From contig CANKYI010000001.1 in assembly GCA_947488085.1 (NCBI GenBank), positions 620,001 to 684,000 on the forward strand: a stretch of 64,000 bases of DNA, in the 5' to 3' direction. Within the stretch, counting starts at the first letter, position 1. The number at the start of each line of letters is the position of its first letter. The notes beneath the pieces were generated by a model, which was not told where the DNA came from, ran no database searches, and worked only from the letters and a program-made list of their open reading frames with translations. The translations under genes and the position numbers were made by a program. Shown piece by piece: positions 36,294 through 47,717 of the stretch. The stretch comes from an uncultured Erythrobacter sp. Lineage in GTDB: Bacteria; Pseudomonadota; Alphaproteobacteria; Sphingomonadales; Sphingomonadaceae.

Positions 36294-39098
36294 TTACTTT
36301 GAAATTCCAAGAGCATCAGCGACCAGCGCCTCTTGCTGTTGCGTATGGCGTTTGGCGAGGCCGGTCGCAGGCGAAGCCGCCGCATCGCGCCCTGTATATT
36401 GCGGACGCATGCCGTCCTTGCCCGCCAGTGTGAGCGATTCCTCAATCCGATCCTGCACAAAGAACCAAGAGCCATTGTTCTTCGGTTCTTCCTGACACCA
36501 CACCACATTTTCGAGGTTCGTCATGCGTTTGATGCGCACTGCGAGTGGTTCGCCTGGGAAGGGGTAGAGCTGCTCAATCCGCACGATGGAGACGTCTTTC
36601 AGCCCCTCCGCTTCGCGCTTTTCATAGAGGTCATAATAGACTTTACCCGAACACAGGACGAGGCGTTTCACCTTCTCATCGGCAATTTCGGTCAGGTCGG
36701 ATTTGATCCGCTTGAACTGCCAATCGCCTTGGAACTCCTCACGCGGCGACTTTGCGAGCGGATGGCGCAGCAGTGATTTGGGGGTCATAATCACAAGCGG
36801 TTTGCGGAAAGTCCGCAGCATCTGACGGCGCAGGACGTGGAAGTAATTCGCCGGTGTAGTGATGTTGCAGACTTGGATATTGTCGTTAGCGCACAGCTGA
36901 AGGAAGCGTTCAAGCCGAGCCGACGAGTGCTCTGGACCCTGACCCTCATAGCCGTGTGGCAGGAGCATCACGAGACCATTTGCGCGCAGCCACTTGGCTT
37001 CACCCGCCGCGATATACTGATCGATCATGATCTGCGCGCCATTGGCGAAATCGCCAAATTGCGCCTCCCACAGGACGAGGCTTTTGGGGTCTGCCATGGC
37101 AAACCCGTACTCAAAGCCCAGCACGCCGTACTCTGACAACGTGCTGTCATAGACCTCAAACTTGCCATGCGGCAGAGTGGTCAATGGGATGTATTTGTCT
37201 TCGGTCTTTTGATCGACCCAAACTGCGTGACGCTGCGAGAATGTACCGCGCCCGCTGTCTTGACCGGACAGGCGGACATTATAGCCCTCCATCACAAGAG
37301 AGCCGAAAGCGAGCGCTTCTGCAGTGGCCCAATCGAAGCCTTCGCCAGATGAGAACATCTCGCCCTTCGCCTTAAGCACGCGGCCAAGGGTCCGGTGAAT
37401 GTTCACATCCTCAGGAACCTCCGTCAGCGTCCGGCCGAGCGCATCAAACGCCTTTGGCTCAATCGCCGTTTCGACATTGCGCCGCGCGGTTTCATCATCG
37501 GCTGGTTTGTTCAAACCGGCCCAACGTCCGCCAAACCAGTCTGCTTCATTGGCGGAATAGCTTTTCGCGGCCTGAAACTCTTCTTCGAGATGCGCGACGA
37601 ATTCCGATGTGACCTCTTCGCGGTGCCCCGCATCGATCACGCCTTGTTCGATCAGGCGTTCTTCGTAGACGCGGCTGACCTTGGGGTGCTTCCCGATGAC
37701 TTCATACATCAGCGGCTGCGTGAATTTGGGCTCATCGCCTTCATTGTGGCCAAAGCGGCGATAGCACCACATGTCGATCACGACATCGCGGCCGAATTTC
37801 TGGCGGTATTCCACGGCCAGCTTGCATGCGAATGTTACTGCTTCTGGATCATCGCCATTCACGTGCAGGATTGGCGCCATCACACCTTTCGCCACGTCTG
37901 ATGGGTATGGCGATGAACGCGCGAATTGCGGCGATGTTGTAAAGCCGATTTGGTTGTTGATGATAAAGTGGATGCAGCCGCCCGTATCATAACCGTTGAC
38001 GCCCGACAGGCTGAGGCTTTCCCATACGACCCCTTGACCCGCAAACGCGGCATCGCCGTGGATCAGGACCGGCAGAACTTGTTTCTTATTCTCGAGATCA
38101 TCGCGGATCGCCTGTTGCGCGCGGCTCTTGCCGAGCACGACGGGGTCCACCGTCTCAAGATGTGAAGGGTTCGGGGTGAGGCTCATATGGACCGAGATAT
38201 CGTCGAATGAGCGGTCGGTGCTGGTACCCAGATGATACTTCACATCGCCTGATCCGCCGACATCCTCTGGATTGGCAGAACCGCCCGAAAATTCGTGGAA
38301 GATCACTTTATAAGGCTTGGCCATTACATTCGCGAGGACGTTCAGACGCCCCCGATGCGCCATGCCATAGATGATCTCGCGCACGCCGGAGCTGCCGCCA
38401 TGTTTGATCACGGCCTCCAGCGCGGGGATCATAGACTCGCCGCCATCCAAGCCGAAACGCTTGGTCCCGACATATTTCTTCCCTAGGAATTCTTCATATT
38501 GCTCGCCGCGCAAAACCGCTGCAAGGATCGCTTTTTTACCCTCGGGAGAGAAGTGGATCGTGTCGCCGGGGCTTTCGAACTTGTCCTGCAAGAAACGCCG
38601 TTCGCCTGTGTCGGCGATGTGCATATATTCCAAGCCAACATTGCCGCAATACACCTCTTTCAGGCGGCTATGCAGCGCGCCCACAGTGGTCCATTCCATG
38701 CCCAAAACGCCGCCGACATAGACCTCTTCGGCCTCTTTGCCTGCAAGCCCATGAAATGCGAGGGTCAAATCCTCTGGCTCACCGCGCTTGCTCGACACGC
38801 CTAGTGGATCAAGGTTCGCCGCCAAATGCCCGCGCACCCGGTAAAGCCGAACGAGTGTCATCGCCGCGATTGAAAGCTGGCTGGCATTCTCGATCGCTTT
38901 GGGATCAGCCGATCTGCCTGCTTTCTTCGCAGCCTTTTGAACCACCACCTGCATCTGGGTCGGGTCCATCGCCGCGGCGAGGTCCTCTCCCGATCCGCTG
39001 ACCTGATCAAGCCATGCCGGATTGCCCCAGGATGGACCCGGTTGCGGGCCTTCCTGATCAATCATGTCGGGTAGGAAGTTTGCAGTCTCTTTGTTCAT
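36294..39098 (-). CDS. sucA: 2-oxoglutarate dehydrogenase E1
   Basis: 934 aa from ATG 39098; a TTG at 39137 is unlikely. Thiamine-diphosphate enzyme that decarboxylates 2-oxoglutarate. AHRGRLNVLANVMAKPYKVI, LIHGDAAFAGQGVVWESLSL, VVIDMWCYRRFGHNEGDEP and LLPHGYEGQGPEHSSARLER are its conserved blocks, all intact. The N-terminal start (LPDMIDQEGPQPGPSWGNPA) fits alphaproteobacterial odhA. 58 bases after sucD. Confidence 0.97.
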   Translation of the reverse strand: MNKETANFLPDMIDQEGPQPGPSWGNPAWLDQVSGSGEDLAAAMDPTQMQVVVQKAAKKAGRSADPKAIENASQLSIAAMTLVRLYRVRGHLAANLDPLGVSSKRGEPEDLTLAFHGLAGKEAEEVYVGGVLGMEWTTVGALHSRLKEVYCGNVGLEYMHIADTGERRFLQDKFESPGDTIHFSPEGKKAILAAVLRGEQYEEFLGKKYVGTKRFGLDGGESMIPALEAVIKHGGSSGVREIIYGMAHRGRLNVLANVMAKPYKVIFHEFSGGSANPEDVGGSGDVKYHLGTSTDRSFDDISVHMSLTPNPSHLETVDPVVLGKSRAQQAIRDDLENKKQVLPVLIHGDAAFAGQGVVWESLSLSGVNGYDTGGCIHFIINNQIGFTTSPQFARSSPYPSDVAKGVMAPILHVNGDDPEAVTFACKLAVEYRQKFGRDVVIDMWCYRRFGHNEGDEPKFTQPLMYEVIGKHPKVSRVYEERLIEQGVIDAGHREEVTSEFVAHLEEEFQAAKSYSANEADWFGGRWAGLNKPADDETARRNVETAIEPKAFDALGRTLTEVPEDVNIHRTLGRVLKAKGEMFSSGEGFDWATAEALAFGSLVMEGYNVRLSGQDSGRGTFSQRHAVWVDQKTEDKYIPLTTLPHGKFEVYDSTLSEYGVLGFEYGFAMADPKSLVLWEAQFGDFANGAQIMIDQYIAAGEAKWLRANGLVMLLPHGYEGQGPEHSSARLERFLQLCANDNIQVCNITTPANYFHVLRRQMLRTFRKPLVIMTPKSLLRHPLAKSPREEFQGDWQFKRIKSDLTEIADEKVKRLVLCSGKVYYDLYEKREAEGLKDVSIVRIEQLYPFPGEPLAVRIKRMTNLENVVWCQEEPKNNGSWFFVQDRIEESLTLAGKDGMRPQYTGRDAAASPATGLAKRHTQQQEALVADALGISK

Positions 39099-39156
39099 GG
39101 CGGTTTTCCGGTGGGGAGGAGAACGGCGCTCGATCAAAGGCCGAGCGCCCGATAGG

Positions 39157-40047
39157 TCAGGCCAGTTCTTTCAACATGGCATCCAATGTGGTGCCAAGCT
39201 CGGATGGCGAAGGCGAAACGCGGATGCCGGCATCTTCCATCGCTGCAATCTTGTCGTCAGCGCCGCCTTTGCCGCCCGATACAATCGCACCGGCATGGCC
39301 CATACGGCGACCCGGAGGTGCGGTGCGGCCAGCGATGAAGCCAACGGTTGGCTTGGAGCGACCCTTGGCCGCTTCTTGTTTCAGGAATTCTGCGGCTTCT
39401 TCTTCGGCGCTGCCGCCGATTTCGCCGATCATGATCATCGACGTTGTCTCTGGATCGTCAAGGAACAGGTCGAGCACGTCGATAAAATTAGTGCCATTCA
39501 CTGGGTCACCGCCAATGCCGACCGCCGTCGTCTGGCCAAGGCCAACAGCCGTGGTTTGGTGCACAGCTTCGTAAGTGAGTGTGCCAGAGCGTGAGACCAC
39601 GCCAACCGAACCCTTTTGGAAGATGGAGCCGGGCATAATGCCGATCTTACACTCATTCGGGGTCAAAACACCGGGGCAGTTTGGTCCGATCAGACGTGAC
39701 TTGCTGCCGGTCAACGCCGCCTTTGCGCGGACCATATCGAGCACGGGGATGCCTTCGGTGATGCAGATGATAAGTTCCATCTCCGCATCGATAGCTTCGC
39801 AAATCGCATCAGCGGCAAAAGGAGGGGGCACGTAAATACACGAAGCAGTCGCTCCGGTTGCTTCCTTCGCTTCACGAACCGTGTTGAATTGGGGGACACC
39901 AATATGGGTTGAGCCGCCCTTACCAGGAGTGACACCAGCTACCATTTGCGATCCGTAGTCAATCGCTTGCTGGGTGTGGAATGTGCCGGTGTTGCCGGTC
40001 ATCCCTTGGGTCAGAACTTTAGTGTCTTTGTTAATTAGGATGCTCAT
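39157..40047 (-). CDS. sucD: Succinyl-CoA synthetase alpha subunit
   Basis: 296 aa, full length. Forms succinyl-CoA/succinate interchange with ATP or GTP together with Suc[59 protein letters not shown] and the phosphohistidine site [20 protein letters not shown] are conserved. The beta subunit gene sucC, usually next to it, is not in this window. Start of the suc run; 95 bases separate it from the secreted-protein gene upstream. Confidence 0.97.
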   Translation of the reverse strand: MSILINKDTKVLTQGMTGNTGTFHTQQAIDYGSQMVAGVTPGKGGSTHIGVPQFNTVREAKEATGATASCIYVPPPFAADAICEAIDAEMELIICITEGIPVLDMVRAKAALTGSKSRLIGPNCPGVLTPNECKIGIMPGSIFQKGSVGVVSRSGTLTYEAVHQTTAVGLGQTTAVGIGGDPVNGTNFIDVLDLFLDDPETTSMIMIGEIGGSAEEEAAEFLKQEAAKGRSKPTVGFIAGRTAPPGRRMGHAGAIVSGGKGGADDKIAAMEDAGIRVSPSPSELGTTLDAMLKELA

Positions 40048-40142
40048 GCTGGTTCAAAACCTCTGATGCAAAGTGATTGAAGTGAATTCCTGACCTTTTC
40101 CGAAAAATGGGGCCAGAAGATTTGCGGAGGGGAATAATGCGG

Positions 40143-40703
40143 TCATTGCTCTTCGGAAACACGCTTTCCAACTTGAATGCGCATATTGGTGAATTCTTCG
40201 TCGAACGATGCGACTTCGTAGAGTGTATCGCCCCTGCGAAATGCGACGCTGTGGACTATGTCGGTGCCGGTTGAGCGGTATCCCGATGCAGACGTATCAA
40301 GAAACGCTGCAATCTGTGTTGCCGCCACGATGCTGTTGCCAGGCATTGCAATCTGGCACGTGCCGCCGAACTCTTCATCCGCAGCGCCGATGGTTGTGTC
40401 TTTACCGACAAAAAACAAAACTTGCTCGCCGTTTCGCAGTGCAAGCGCACCGGGTTGATCCCAGAAGGCATTGTCACTTGCATTTCCAAAATCAGTCCAG
40501 CCATCAGCGGTGAGTTCGGCGCTTGTGGTCGTGAAATCGGAATGAAGCTTTTCGCAAAGGGAGACCGCCGCCAAAGTGGACAGTGCAGCGGTATCGGATT
40601 GTGCCTGCGCAGCTGCACCCCACGATAGCCCCATTGTCGCGGTAACAATTGTGGCTTTTGAAATCAGCACACTACGTCTCCCCATGTCGATCAACTTTCT
40701 CAT
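40143..40703 (-). CDS. Secreted hypothetical protein
   Basis: 186 aa with a signal peptide (SVLISKATIVTATMGLSWGAAAQAQ). The mature protein is acidic, with two Cys (SLCEKLHSDF and GGTCQIAMPG), a Trp-containing GWTDFGNASDNAFWDQPGA and YEVASFDEEFTNMRIQVGKR at the end. No family recognised. Its ATG overlaps the stop of the gene at 40700-41398 (ATGA), so they form one transcript with mdh. Confidence 0.7.
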   Translation of the reverse strand: MRKLIDMGRRSVLISKATIVTATMGLSWGAAAQAQSDTAALSTLAAVSLCEKLHSDFTTTSAELTADGWTDFGNASDNAFWDQPGALALRNGEQVLFFVGKDTTIGAADEEFGGTCQIAMPGNSIVAATQIAAFLDTSASGYRSTGTDIVHSVAFRRGDTLYEVASFDEEFTNMRIQVGKRVSEEQ

Positions 40704-41398
40704 TGCTGAGCGCTCCCATCATCGGCTTCATCGACTTGATCAGGTGTGAACCGGCGCAGGCTGCTAATGTAGAAGCCGCGGTAGAAAATTCGGTCAGGCA
40801 ATAGCCGCTCGGCGCTTTCGGCGTCGGTGTAGGACGCGACTGTTTCGATATGAGTGGGGGAAATGTCTTCCCAAATCCATGCGCCAATGCGCGTGTCGCC
40901 CGGGGTATTCTCAACCGCGACGTCCGCATCCTCACCAAACATCGCGCTGAGCAATGGGCCAGATGGCATAAAGGGCAGATCGGGCACGATCGTCACGCAT
41001 TCAAACTCGTTTGCGATGACGTCTTGCGGGGAGAGCGTGTCGCTTTCTGGGTCAACACCCTCGGCCAGCACCGTGCGCAGCCCCATGAACTGGATCAGTT
41101 CCAGCCCCTCCATCTGCTTGCGATAGAGACTAACGTTGCGCAGGGTTGTTGGGCCATCGCCCATAAACTCATCAACGCGGGTAGACAGCAGATCATTGCC
41201 TGGCTCAAATTTCTCCCAACCGGGGGTGAGCATATTCCCGCCGGGCATAAAGCCATTGGCGCTGGGGCAATCGCGCAAATGGGTCTTTATCGCCTCGACA
41301 AAAACCAAAGGCGTATCATGCGCAGCTGCGGGCGAGGCGGTTGCACTGGCAGCCACACAGGCCGCCGCGAGCAAAGTAGTTATGGTTTTGCGTTGCAT
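40700..41398 (-). CDS. Secreted hypothetical protein
   Basis: 232 aa from ATG 41398. Signal peptide KTITTLLAAACVAASATASPAAA. Cys residues at RDCPSANGFMPGGN and EFECVTIVPDL; a C-terminal IFYRGFYISSLRRFTPDQVD. The HLRDCPSANGFMPGG string with a later Cys is like the gene at 40143 in style (signal, two Cys, acidic), but I see no clear homology. No family recognised. Coupled to 40143 by ATGA. Confidence 0.7.
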   Translation of the reverse strand: MQRKTITTLLAAACVAASATASPAAAHDTPLVFVEAIKTHLRDCPSANGFMPGGNMLTPGWEKFEPGNDLLSTRVDEFMGDGPTTLRNVSLYRKQMEGLELIQFMGLRTVLAEGVDPESDTLSPQDVIANEFECVTIVPDLPFMPSGPLLSAMFGEDADVAVENTPGDTRIGAWIWEDISPTHIETVASYTDAESAERLLPDRIFYRGFYISSLRRFTPDQVDEADDGSAQQ

Positions 41399-41400
41399 AT

Positions 41401-41865
41401 TTATCGACCACCTAGCCAGACACCAGTTTCGTAGATGCGCAGCGAATATTCGTCCGAACGCTGAAGCCCGCGCGCTCTGGCGCACAAGCCAAACTGAGCA
41501 CGCGCGCCGGCAAGGAATAGCTCTTCGTTCAATTCGGCGCGATAGGGATCGTTCTGGCTCGCCACCGCCAGATCAAAGCATGTGCGCGCCAAGTCCAGAT
41601 TGGCATCGGTATCGACTTCCGGCCCATCGAGCGCGGCATAGCTGCGGATCAGCCGAGTGCGGACCTGCGCGCGCCAATCGACACAAGCGCGGGTTTCGAT
41701 CCCATCAGCAAGCGTAAAGACCTGCGTATCCCGGCAATAAACGCGCCGCTCCTGCTCAACCTCAGAGTTGAACACTTCCGCAACTTCGGCGCGGTCCACT
41801 TCGCGCGCGGAGATTGGTGAGGCGATCATGACAAACAAGGCCATTGGGGCAATGAGACTGCGCAT
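41401..41865 (-). CDS. Secreted hypothetical protein, Cys-containing
   Basis: 154 aa. Signal peptide RSLIAPMALFVMIASPISA. Four Cys in the mature part (VYCRDTQV, RACVDWRAQ, RTCFDLAVA, FGLCARARG), otherwise helical and charged. Could be a small periplasmic protein with two disulfides. No family recognised. Five bases after the gene at 41871; two bases before 41398. Confidence 0.7.
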   Translation of the reverse strand: MRSLIAPMALFVMIASPISAREVDRAEVAEVFNSEVEQERRVYCRDTQVFTLADGIETRACVDWRAQVRTRLIRSYAALDGPEVDTDANLDLARTCFDLAVASQNDPYRAELNEELFLAGARAQFGLCARARGLQRSDEYSLRIYETGVWLGGR

Positions 41866-41870
41866 TATCC

Positions 41871-43264
<1,394 letters not shown>

Positions 43265-43455
43265 TTAGGCCCGCAATATGCTGATTGCAACCGTCAAAGA
43301 TGCGCATTGGGCAACTATCTTTGCAAACAGTTCGCATATGCAATAAGCCTGCGTATTATCACGCGGGTGACCGAGTGTTTCCCCGTGCAGTAGGGGAAAG
43401 CGCTGCTTACCAGAATTTACGTGTTTGTATGGGCAGGGTTGGGCGCAGGCCCGTA

Positions 43456-45459
43456 TCAGGCAGACGCTTGACGCTCATCCTGTTCGCGCTCTTGGGCGAG
43501 CAGCATCGCGGCCAGATAATCGGGCACGGCGCGGCTGAAATAATAGCCTTGACCCAGATTACAGCCCGCATCCTTGACCGCCTGAACCTGTTCAATCGTC
43601 TCAAGACCCTCGGCCACGATATCCATACCCAGCGTGTTGCCCATTTCGGCAACGGCACGGATAATCGCATCACTCTTGCGCCCGACATGTGCGCCGGACA
43701 CAAAGCTGCGATCGACCTTAATCTTGGAGAAGGGGAACGAGTTGATGTAGCCGAGCGAGGAATAGCCGGTTCCAAAATCATCGAGTGCAAAGCGCACGCC
43801 GATCTCTGACAATTCCTCAATGAAGGCGGCTGTGGAGTGGTTGTCTTCGACAAACAGGCTTTCGGTCACCTCAAGCTCCAACCGCTTTGGATCAAGGCCT
43901 GCCTCGCGCAGAGCGTTCTTGATACCCAATGCCGCACCCGGAGCGCGAATTTGCAGCGGAGAAAGGTTGACCGCGATCGTCACTTCTTCCGGCCAAGTGG
44001 CGGCAATCCGCGCAGCCTGAGCCGTGATCCAATTGCCCAAGGTCACGATAACGCCGGTTTCTTCGGCTACAGGGATGAACTCATCAGGACGCAGCTCACC
44101 TTTCTCAGGGTGGAACCACCGCACAAGCGCTTCAAACGTTTTGATCTTGCCTGTTTCCAGATCAACAATCGGCTGGAAGAAGATCGACAGTTCATCGCGC
44201 TGGAGAGCCGCGCGAAGTTCATCTTCGATCTCACGGCGACGCACGAGGTCGCGCGACATCGATGAGTTGAAGAAACAGGTCTGGCCGCGCCCACCAACTT
44301 TCGCATGATACAGCGCAAGGTCGGCGCATTGCATAAGAGTGTCGGCATCCTTGCCATGTTCAGGCAGCAACGACACGCCAAGCGACGCGCGCACTTCCAA
44401 ACGCTCACCATCAATACGGAACGGGCGCATGATCTCACAGTGGACTTCACTGGCGATCATCTCGGCCTGTTTGCGATCTGCAATCGGACAGAAAACGATG
44501 AATTCATCGCCGCCAAATCGTGCGACGGTGCCACCATCGGGAGTGACGCCGCTCAATCGTTTGGCCACTTCGCTCAACACCCGGTCGCCGACGGGGTGGC
44601 CAAGCAGGTCGTTGACCTCTTTAAAGCGGTCCAAATCGATCCAGATCAGCGCCAATTGCGACGTGTCATCAACTCCCATCATGGTCTCGACCATGGCGTG
44701 GTTAAGCCCTGCGCGGTTGGCCAAGCCAGTAACGACATCGGTGCGCGCGAGAACCTGCATCTTGTCGGCCAATTTCCGGCTGGTTTCAGCCGCCGCGATG
44801 GAATCGCGAAGGACGTTGAAAATGTTCTTTGCGATAGAGATCATCGCCGGGATCAGCAGCAGGATCGTGACGCCCAATGCGATAAAGCCGATATCCCCGA
44901 TCCAGAAACAGGCTAGCGCGATCGGCACACAGGTTAGGCCCAACTGACCGATTGAAATCGTTAAACGTCCGGCATTGCGGGCGGATACGCCAATGCCATA
45001 GCCCAACGCATTGGCGACCATCAGCACTTCGACCTGCGTCTGCATACCGGTTAGAATGGTAAAGGCCGCAGTGCAGCCCAATGCCAGTGCAAAGCTGAAC
45101 GCACCAATTTCATATACGAACTCGAGCGAGGCCGTGCTGTTGTTCTCTGAGTCCGGCGACATACCCAAAGCTGCGGTGACCCGCGCAACCGCAATGATCG
45201 TCAGGATCGCCGCAGCAACGTAAAGCTCCGTCATTCCCGAAATCCATGCGGAGACAATCGCAGCTGAAACGGTGGCAATCGCGCCAATCGCTAGACTGGA
45301 GGGTTGGGCATAGAGCGAGGTGACGAGCATCCGCTGAACCCGCTCAGAAAGCTGGTCCGAGCGCTCTCGGCCCGTGGTCCCGTTTTGTGCACCACGGGCC
45401 CCTAAAAGAGGCACGCGTGACGGTGCACGCAATTTGGACAAGAAACGGCTCTCTCCCAT
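43456..45459 (-). CDS. GGDEF-EAL c-di-GMP turnover protein
   Basis: 667 aa. About five membrane segments in the first 210 residues, a short coiled linker, a GGDEF domain (about 240-400) with the intact active site ARFGGDEFIVFC, and an EAL domain (about 410-655) with FEALVRW, NLSPLQIR, ELEVTES, DDFGTGYSSL, KVDRSFV and AEGLET. Both domains keep their catalytic residues, so it could be a diguanylate cyclase, a phosphodiesterase or both. The lead RxxD inhibitory site is not obvious. Nothing else in the window is linked to c-di-GMP. Divergent from nothing; stands between mdh and a conserved hypothetical on the same strand. Confidence 0.93.
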   Translation of the reverse strand: MGESRFLSKLRAPSRVPLLGARGAQNGTTGRERSDQLSERVQRMLVTSLYAQPSSLAIGAIATVSAAIVSAWISGMTELYVAAAILTIIAVARVTAALGMSPDSENNSTASLEFVYEIGAFSFALALGCTAAFTILTGMQTQVEVLMVANALGYGIGVSARNAGRLTISIGQLGLTCVPIALACFWIGDIGFIALGVTILLLIPAMISIAKNIFNVLRDSIAAAETSRKLADKMQVLARTDVVTGLANRAGLNHAMVETMMGVDDTSQLALIWIDLDRFKEVNDLLGHPVGDRVLSEVAKRLSGVTPDGGTVARFGGDEFIVFCPIADRKQAEMIASEVHCEIMRPFRIDGERLEVRASLGVSLLPEHGKDADTLMQCADLALYHAKVGGRGQTCFFNSSMSRDLVRRREIEDELRAALQRDELSIFFQPIVDLETGKIKTFEALVRWFHPEKGELRPDEFIPVAEETGVIVTLGNWITAQAARIAATWPEEVTIAVNLSPLQIRAPGAALGIKNALREAGLDPKRLELEVTESLFVEDNHSTAAFIEELSEIGVRFALDDFGTGYSSLGYINSFPFSKIKVDRSFVSGAHVGRKSDAIIRAVAEMGNTLGMDIVAEGLETIEQVQAVKDAGCNLGQGYYFSRAVPDYLAAMLLAQEREQDERQASA

Positions 45460-45635
45460 AGGACGCCCGGATTAGAGTAAACTGGTCAATTGCAGGTTAA
45501 CGTGTCGATTACTGTGTTGATCAAGGCTGCTTGATTGAGCGCACTTTTGGTCCATGAATATCTTGAGACGCCGCCCACATGCCATCCTGCACCGGTCGGT
45601 ACATTGATGAAAGAAACTGGTTTAAGCGTTTGGTT

Positions 45636-46025
45636 TTAAAGAAGTTCGAGCGTGGGGCGATCGTGCGAACGGGCCGCTTCATTGGCCAGTCGGCGGTCCA
45701 GAGTGCGGGTGATACCCAGCCACCAATCATAGGCCGCCCGGTCGCCTTCAAAAAATGCATATTCCGCCCGTGAACGCGCTTCACGCGCCGCACCAAGGCC
45801 ATGTTCCGCAAAATGGCGGAGTGCCGCACGCAGCATTGGGTCGTGCGGCGTCAGCCCTTGCTTCGCGAGGCCCAGCACGTTTTGTTCCATGCCATTAGAA
45901 CCCGCATTATCGTTCGCCACGCGTCGCATGGCGCGCACAGCCATTGCCCGCGCATAGGCGCTGGAAGCGCGCATTGGCGTCGCAATACGTTGTATATTGT
46001 CAGAGGCGGTGGTCGTAAGGGTCAT
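45636..46025 (-). CDS. Conserved-looking hypothetical protein
   Basis: 129 aa, cytoplasmic, helical. A basic start with many Ala/Arg/Met (AYARAMAVRAMRRVANDN), then GLTPHDPMLRAALRHFAEHG, LGAAREARSRAEYAFFEGDR and AAYDWWLGITRTLDRRLA. Probably a small helical-bundle protein. I do not recognise a family. No strong ribosome binding site; ATGs further in are possible. Confidence 0.6.
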   Translation of the reverse strand: MTLTTTASDNIQRIATPMRASSAYARAMAVRAMRRVANDNAGSNGMEQNVLGLAKQGLTPHDPMLRAALRHFAEHGLGAAREARSRAEYAFFEGDRAAYDWWLGITRTLDRRLANEAARSHDRPTLELL

Positions 46026-46234
46026 GCGCGACTTTCAGTCCATATTCTTGGCGCCGCACCGTTGCCGTTTGTTGAGGGCATATCGGTGTACGCGATCAGC
46101 TGTTGGACCGGGGGATAGAGGCAAGCCCGCTAAGGCTTGGTGTGTAGCTAAGGTTTAGAGCGCGTTAACCGCGTCTCGCCAGCCGAACTGCCTCCGATTT
46201 GGAGGGACTTGCTTAAGGGCTCGAATTGCGCGGG

Positions 46235-47542
46235 TTAGGGCGCCGGGTCAGGCGTCGGTCGCTGTTGTGTCAAGTCGCGCTGTTCCGCCTCCAACGCAGC
46301 GCGCGCGCTGTCGCTTTTCCACTGGCCTGCGCGAGCATATTCCTCGCGCGCTTGGCCCGCGCCCGATAGCGATTGATCCGCCAAAACCGGCTCTATGACC
46401 AGCGGTGAAGGAGAACGGGAGGCAGATGGAGCAGATGAGGCTCGCGATGGCATATAAGGTGATGTTGATGCAGCCTCACGCGATTGCGTAGCGGGCAATT
46501 CAGGGAGTGCAGCCGCGGATGTGGCTTGCGCAGTAGCGGCGCTTGTACGGCCGCTTACGCCCGGTTCCACCCCGGCATATCCCACTGTGAATGCTTCTTT
46601 GCGCCCGGCAGCGCCGCGATTGCGATAGAAGCGATGCGCACCGATTGTGCCAACATGATCGAGGCTGGGCGCCCAATAGGGATTCACCCATAGGGTGTGG
46701 TAATGTGTCGCATGGCCGACCGGCTGATAGACTTCGCCGGATAGGGCATCGCCTGCGATCCGTTGAGCGCGCGCCCATGAAGCACCGCTCGCCCGCCGCG
46801 ACAATGACCCGTCACAGGTGAAGGAGAACTGGCATCCGGTGCTGCGCTGTGATCCTTGATATACCACGCCGCAAACGCTGCCGGGCCAATTGGGATGAGC
46901 GACCCTGTTCAAGACCACCTGAGCGACCGCGCGCTGTCCTGCTTCGCTTTCGCTGGCGGCCTCATACCAGACGGCCTGCGCCAAACATTGCTGCGCGCGT
47001 TGATGGTTTAGGCCGCTGCCGCTGAAAAAGGGGTTGGCCGACGGGCCGGTGTCAATAATCTCGCCCAGTTCGCGGCCCGCTTCGGCGGCACCTGTGTCGA
47101 GGGCGTCTGTGGTCGGCAATGCGACCAATTCACCATCCGATGGCGGATCGGCAAGGAAGTAGAATGCTGAACCGGGAAAGCTCATGCCCGGACGCTCAAA
47201 CGGCATGGCGGGATTTTCGGCGAGCTGCGCGGCCAGCCGCTCGCTGACCATTTCGGCCTCTGTTGGCGCAGAGCCCGCGATCGCGCCAAAATCCCCCGGA
47301 GCCGCCATGGCCGGCACCGCGATCACCGCGAGCAACACGGCCATTCGATTGCGATATGAACGGTTCGCAGCGGCCTCATTGAACATTGGAGGTCTTGGCC
47401 GCTGAGCTGGTTCACGCGCTTGCAAACGCGCATCGCGCTGCGCAACCCAAGGGTCGCTTTGATCGGGCAAAGCGATGACATCGGGAAGACGATCCGAGGT
47501 TGAAGGCCGCAAGCGGGCAAGAAGTGAGCGAAGCGTTTTCAT
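46235..47542 (-). CDS. Cell wall hydrolase, SleB type
   Basis: 435 aa from ATG 47542; ATG 47653 would add 37 residues, and neither has a good binding site. One membrane anchor (NRMAVLLAVIAVPAMAAP). The Hydrolase_2/SleB domain (about 190-320) has CLAQAVWYEAASESEAGQRA with the catalytic Glu, AQVVLNRVAHPNWPGSVCGV, CQFSFTCDGSL and GHATHYHTLWVNPYWAPSL. Cleaves peptidoglycan glycan strands. The rest is long, Ala/Ser/Pro-rich and probably disordered. Divergent from the ABC importer genes. Confidence 0.85.
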   Translation of the reverse strand: MKTLRSLLARLRPSTSDRLPDVIALPDQSDPWVAQRDARLQAREPAQRPRPPMFNEAAANRSYRNRMAVLLAVIAVPAMAAPGDFGAIAGSAPTEAEMVSERLAAQLAENPAMPFERPGMSFPGSAFYFLADPPSDGELVALPTTDALDTGAAEAGRELGEIIDTGPSANPFFSGSGLNHQRAQQCLAQAVWYEAASESEAGQRAVAQVVLNRVAHPNWPGSVCGVVYQGSQRSTGCQFSFTCDGSLSRRASGASWARAQRIAGDALSGEVYQPVGHATHYHTLWVNPYWAPSLDHVGTIGAHRFYRNRGAAGRKEAFTVGYAGVEPGVSGRTSAATAQATSAAALPELPATQSREAASTSPYMPSRASSAPSASRSPSPLVIEPVLADQSLSGAGQAREEYARAGQWKSDSARAALEAEQRDLTQQRPTPDPAP

Positions 47543-47717
47543 GGCGCGCTTGGCGCGTAGCGGCGAAGGGGGAGTGGCGCGAGCGTCCAACCGGCCACCG
47601 TCCCGTTTCCAGACAGCGAATGTAAAATCATTAATGCTCAGCGTCTTGGCCATATTGTCGCGCTTGCGAGATGGCCCACGCACGCTTATCCGTATGCGCT
47701 TGATTGACGGGGTCAGG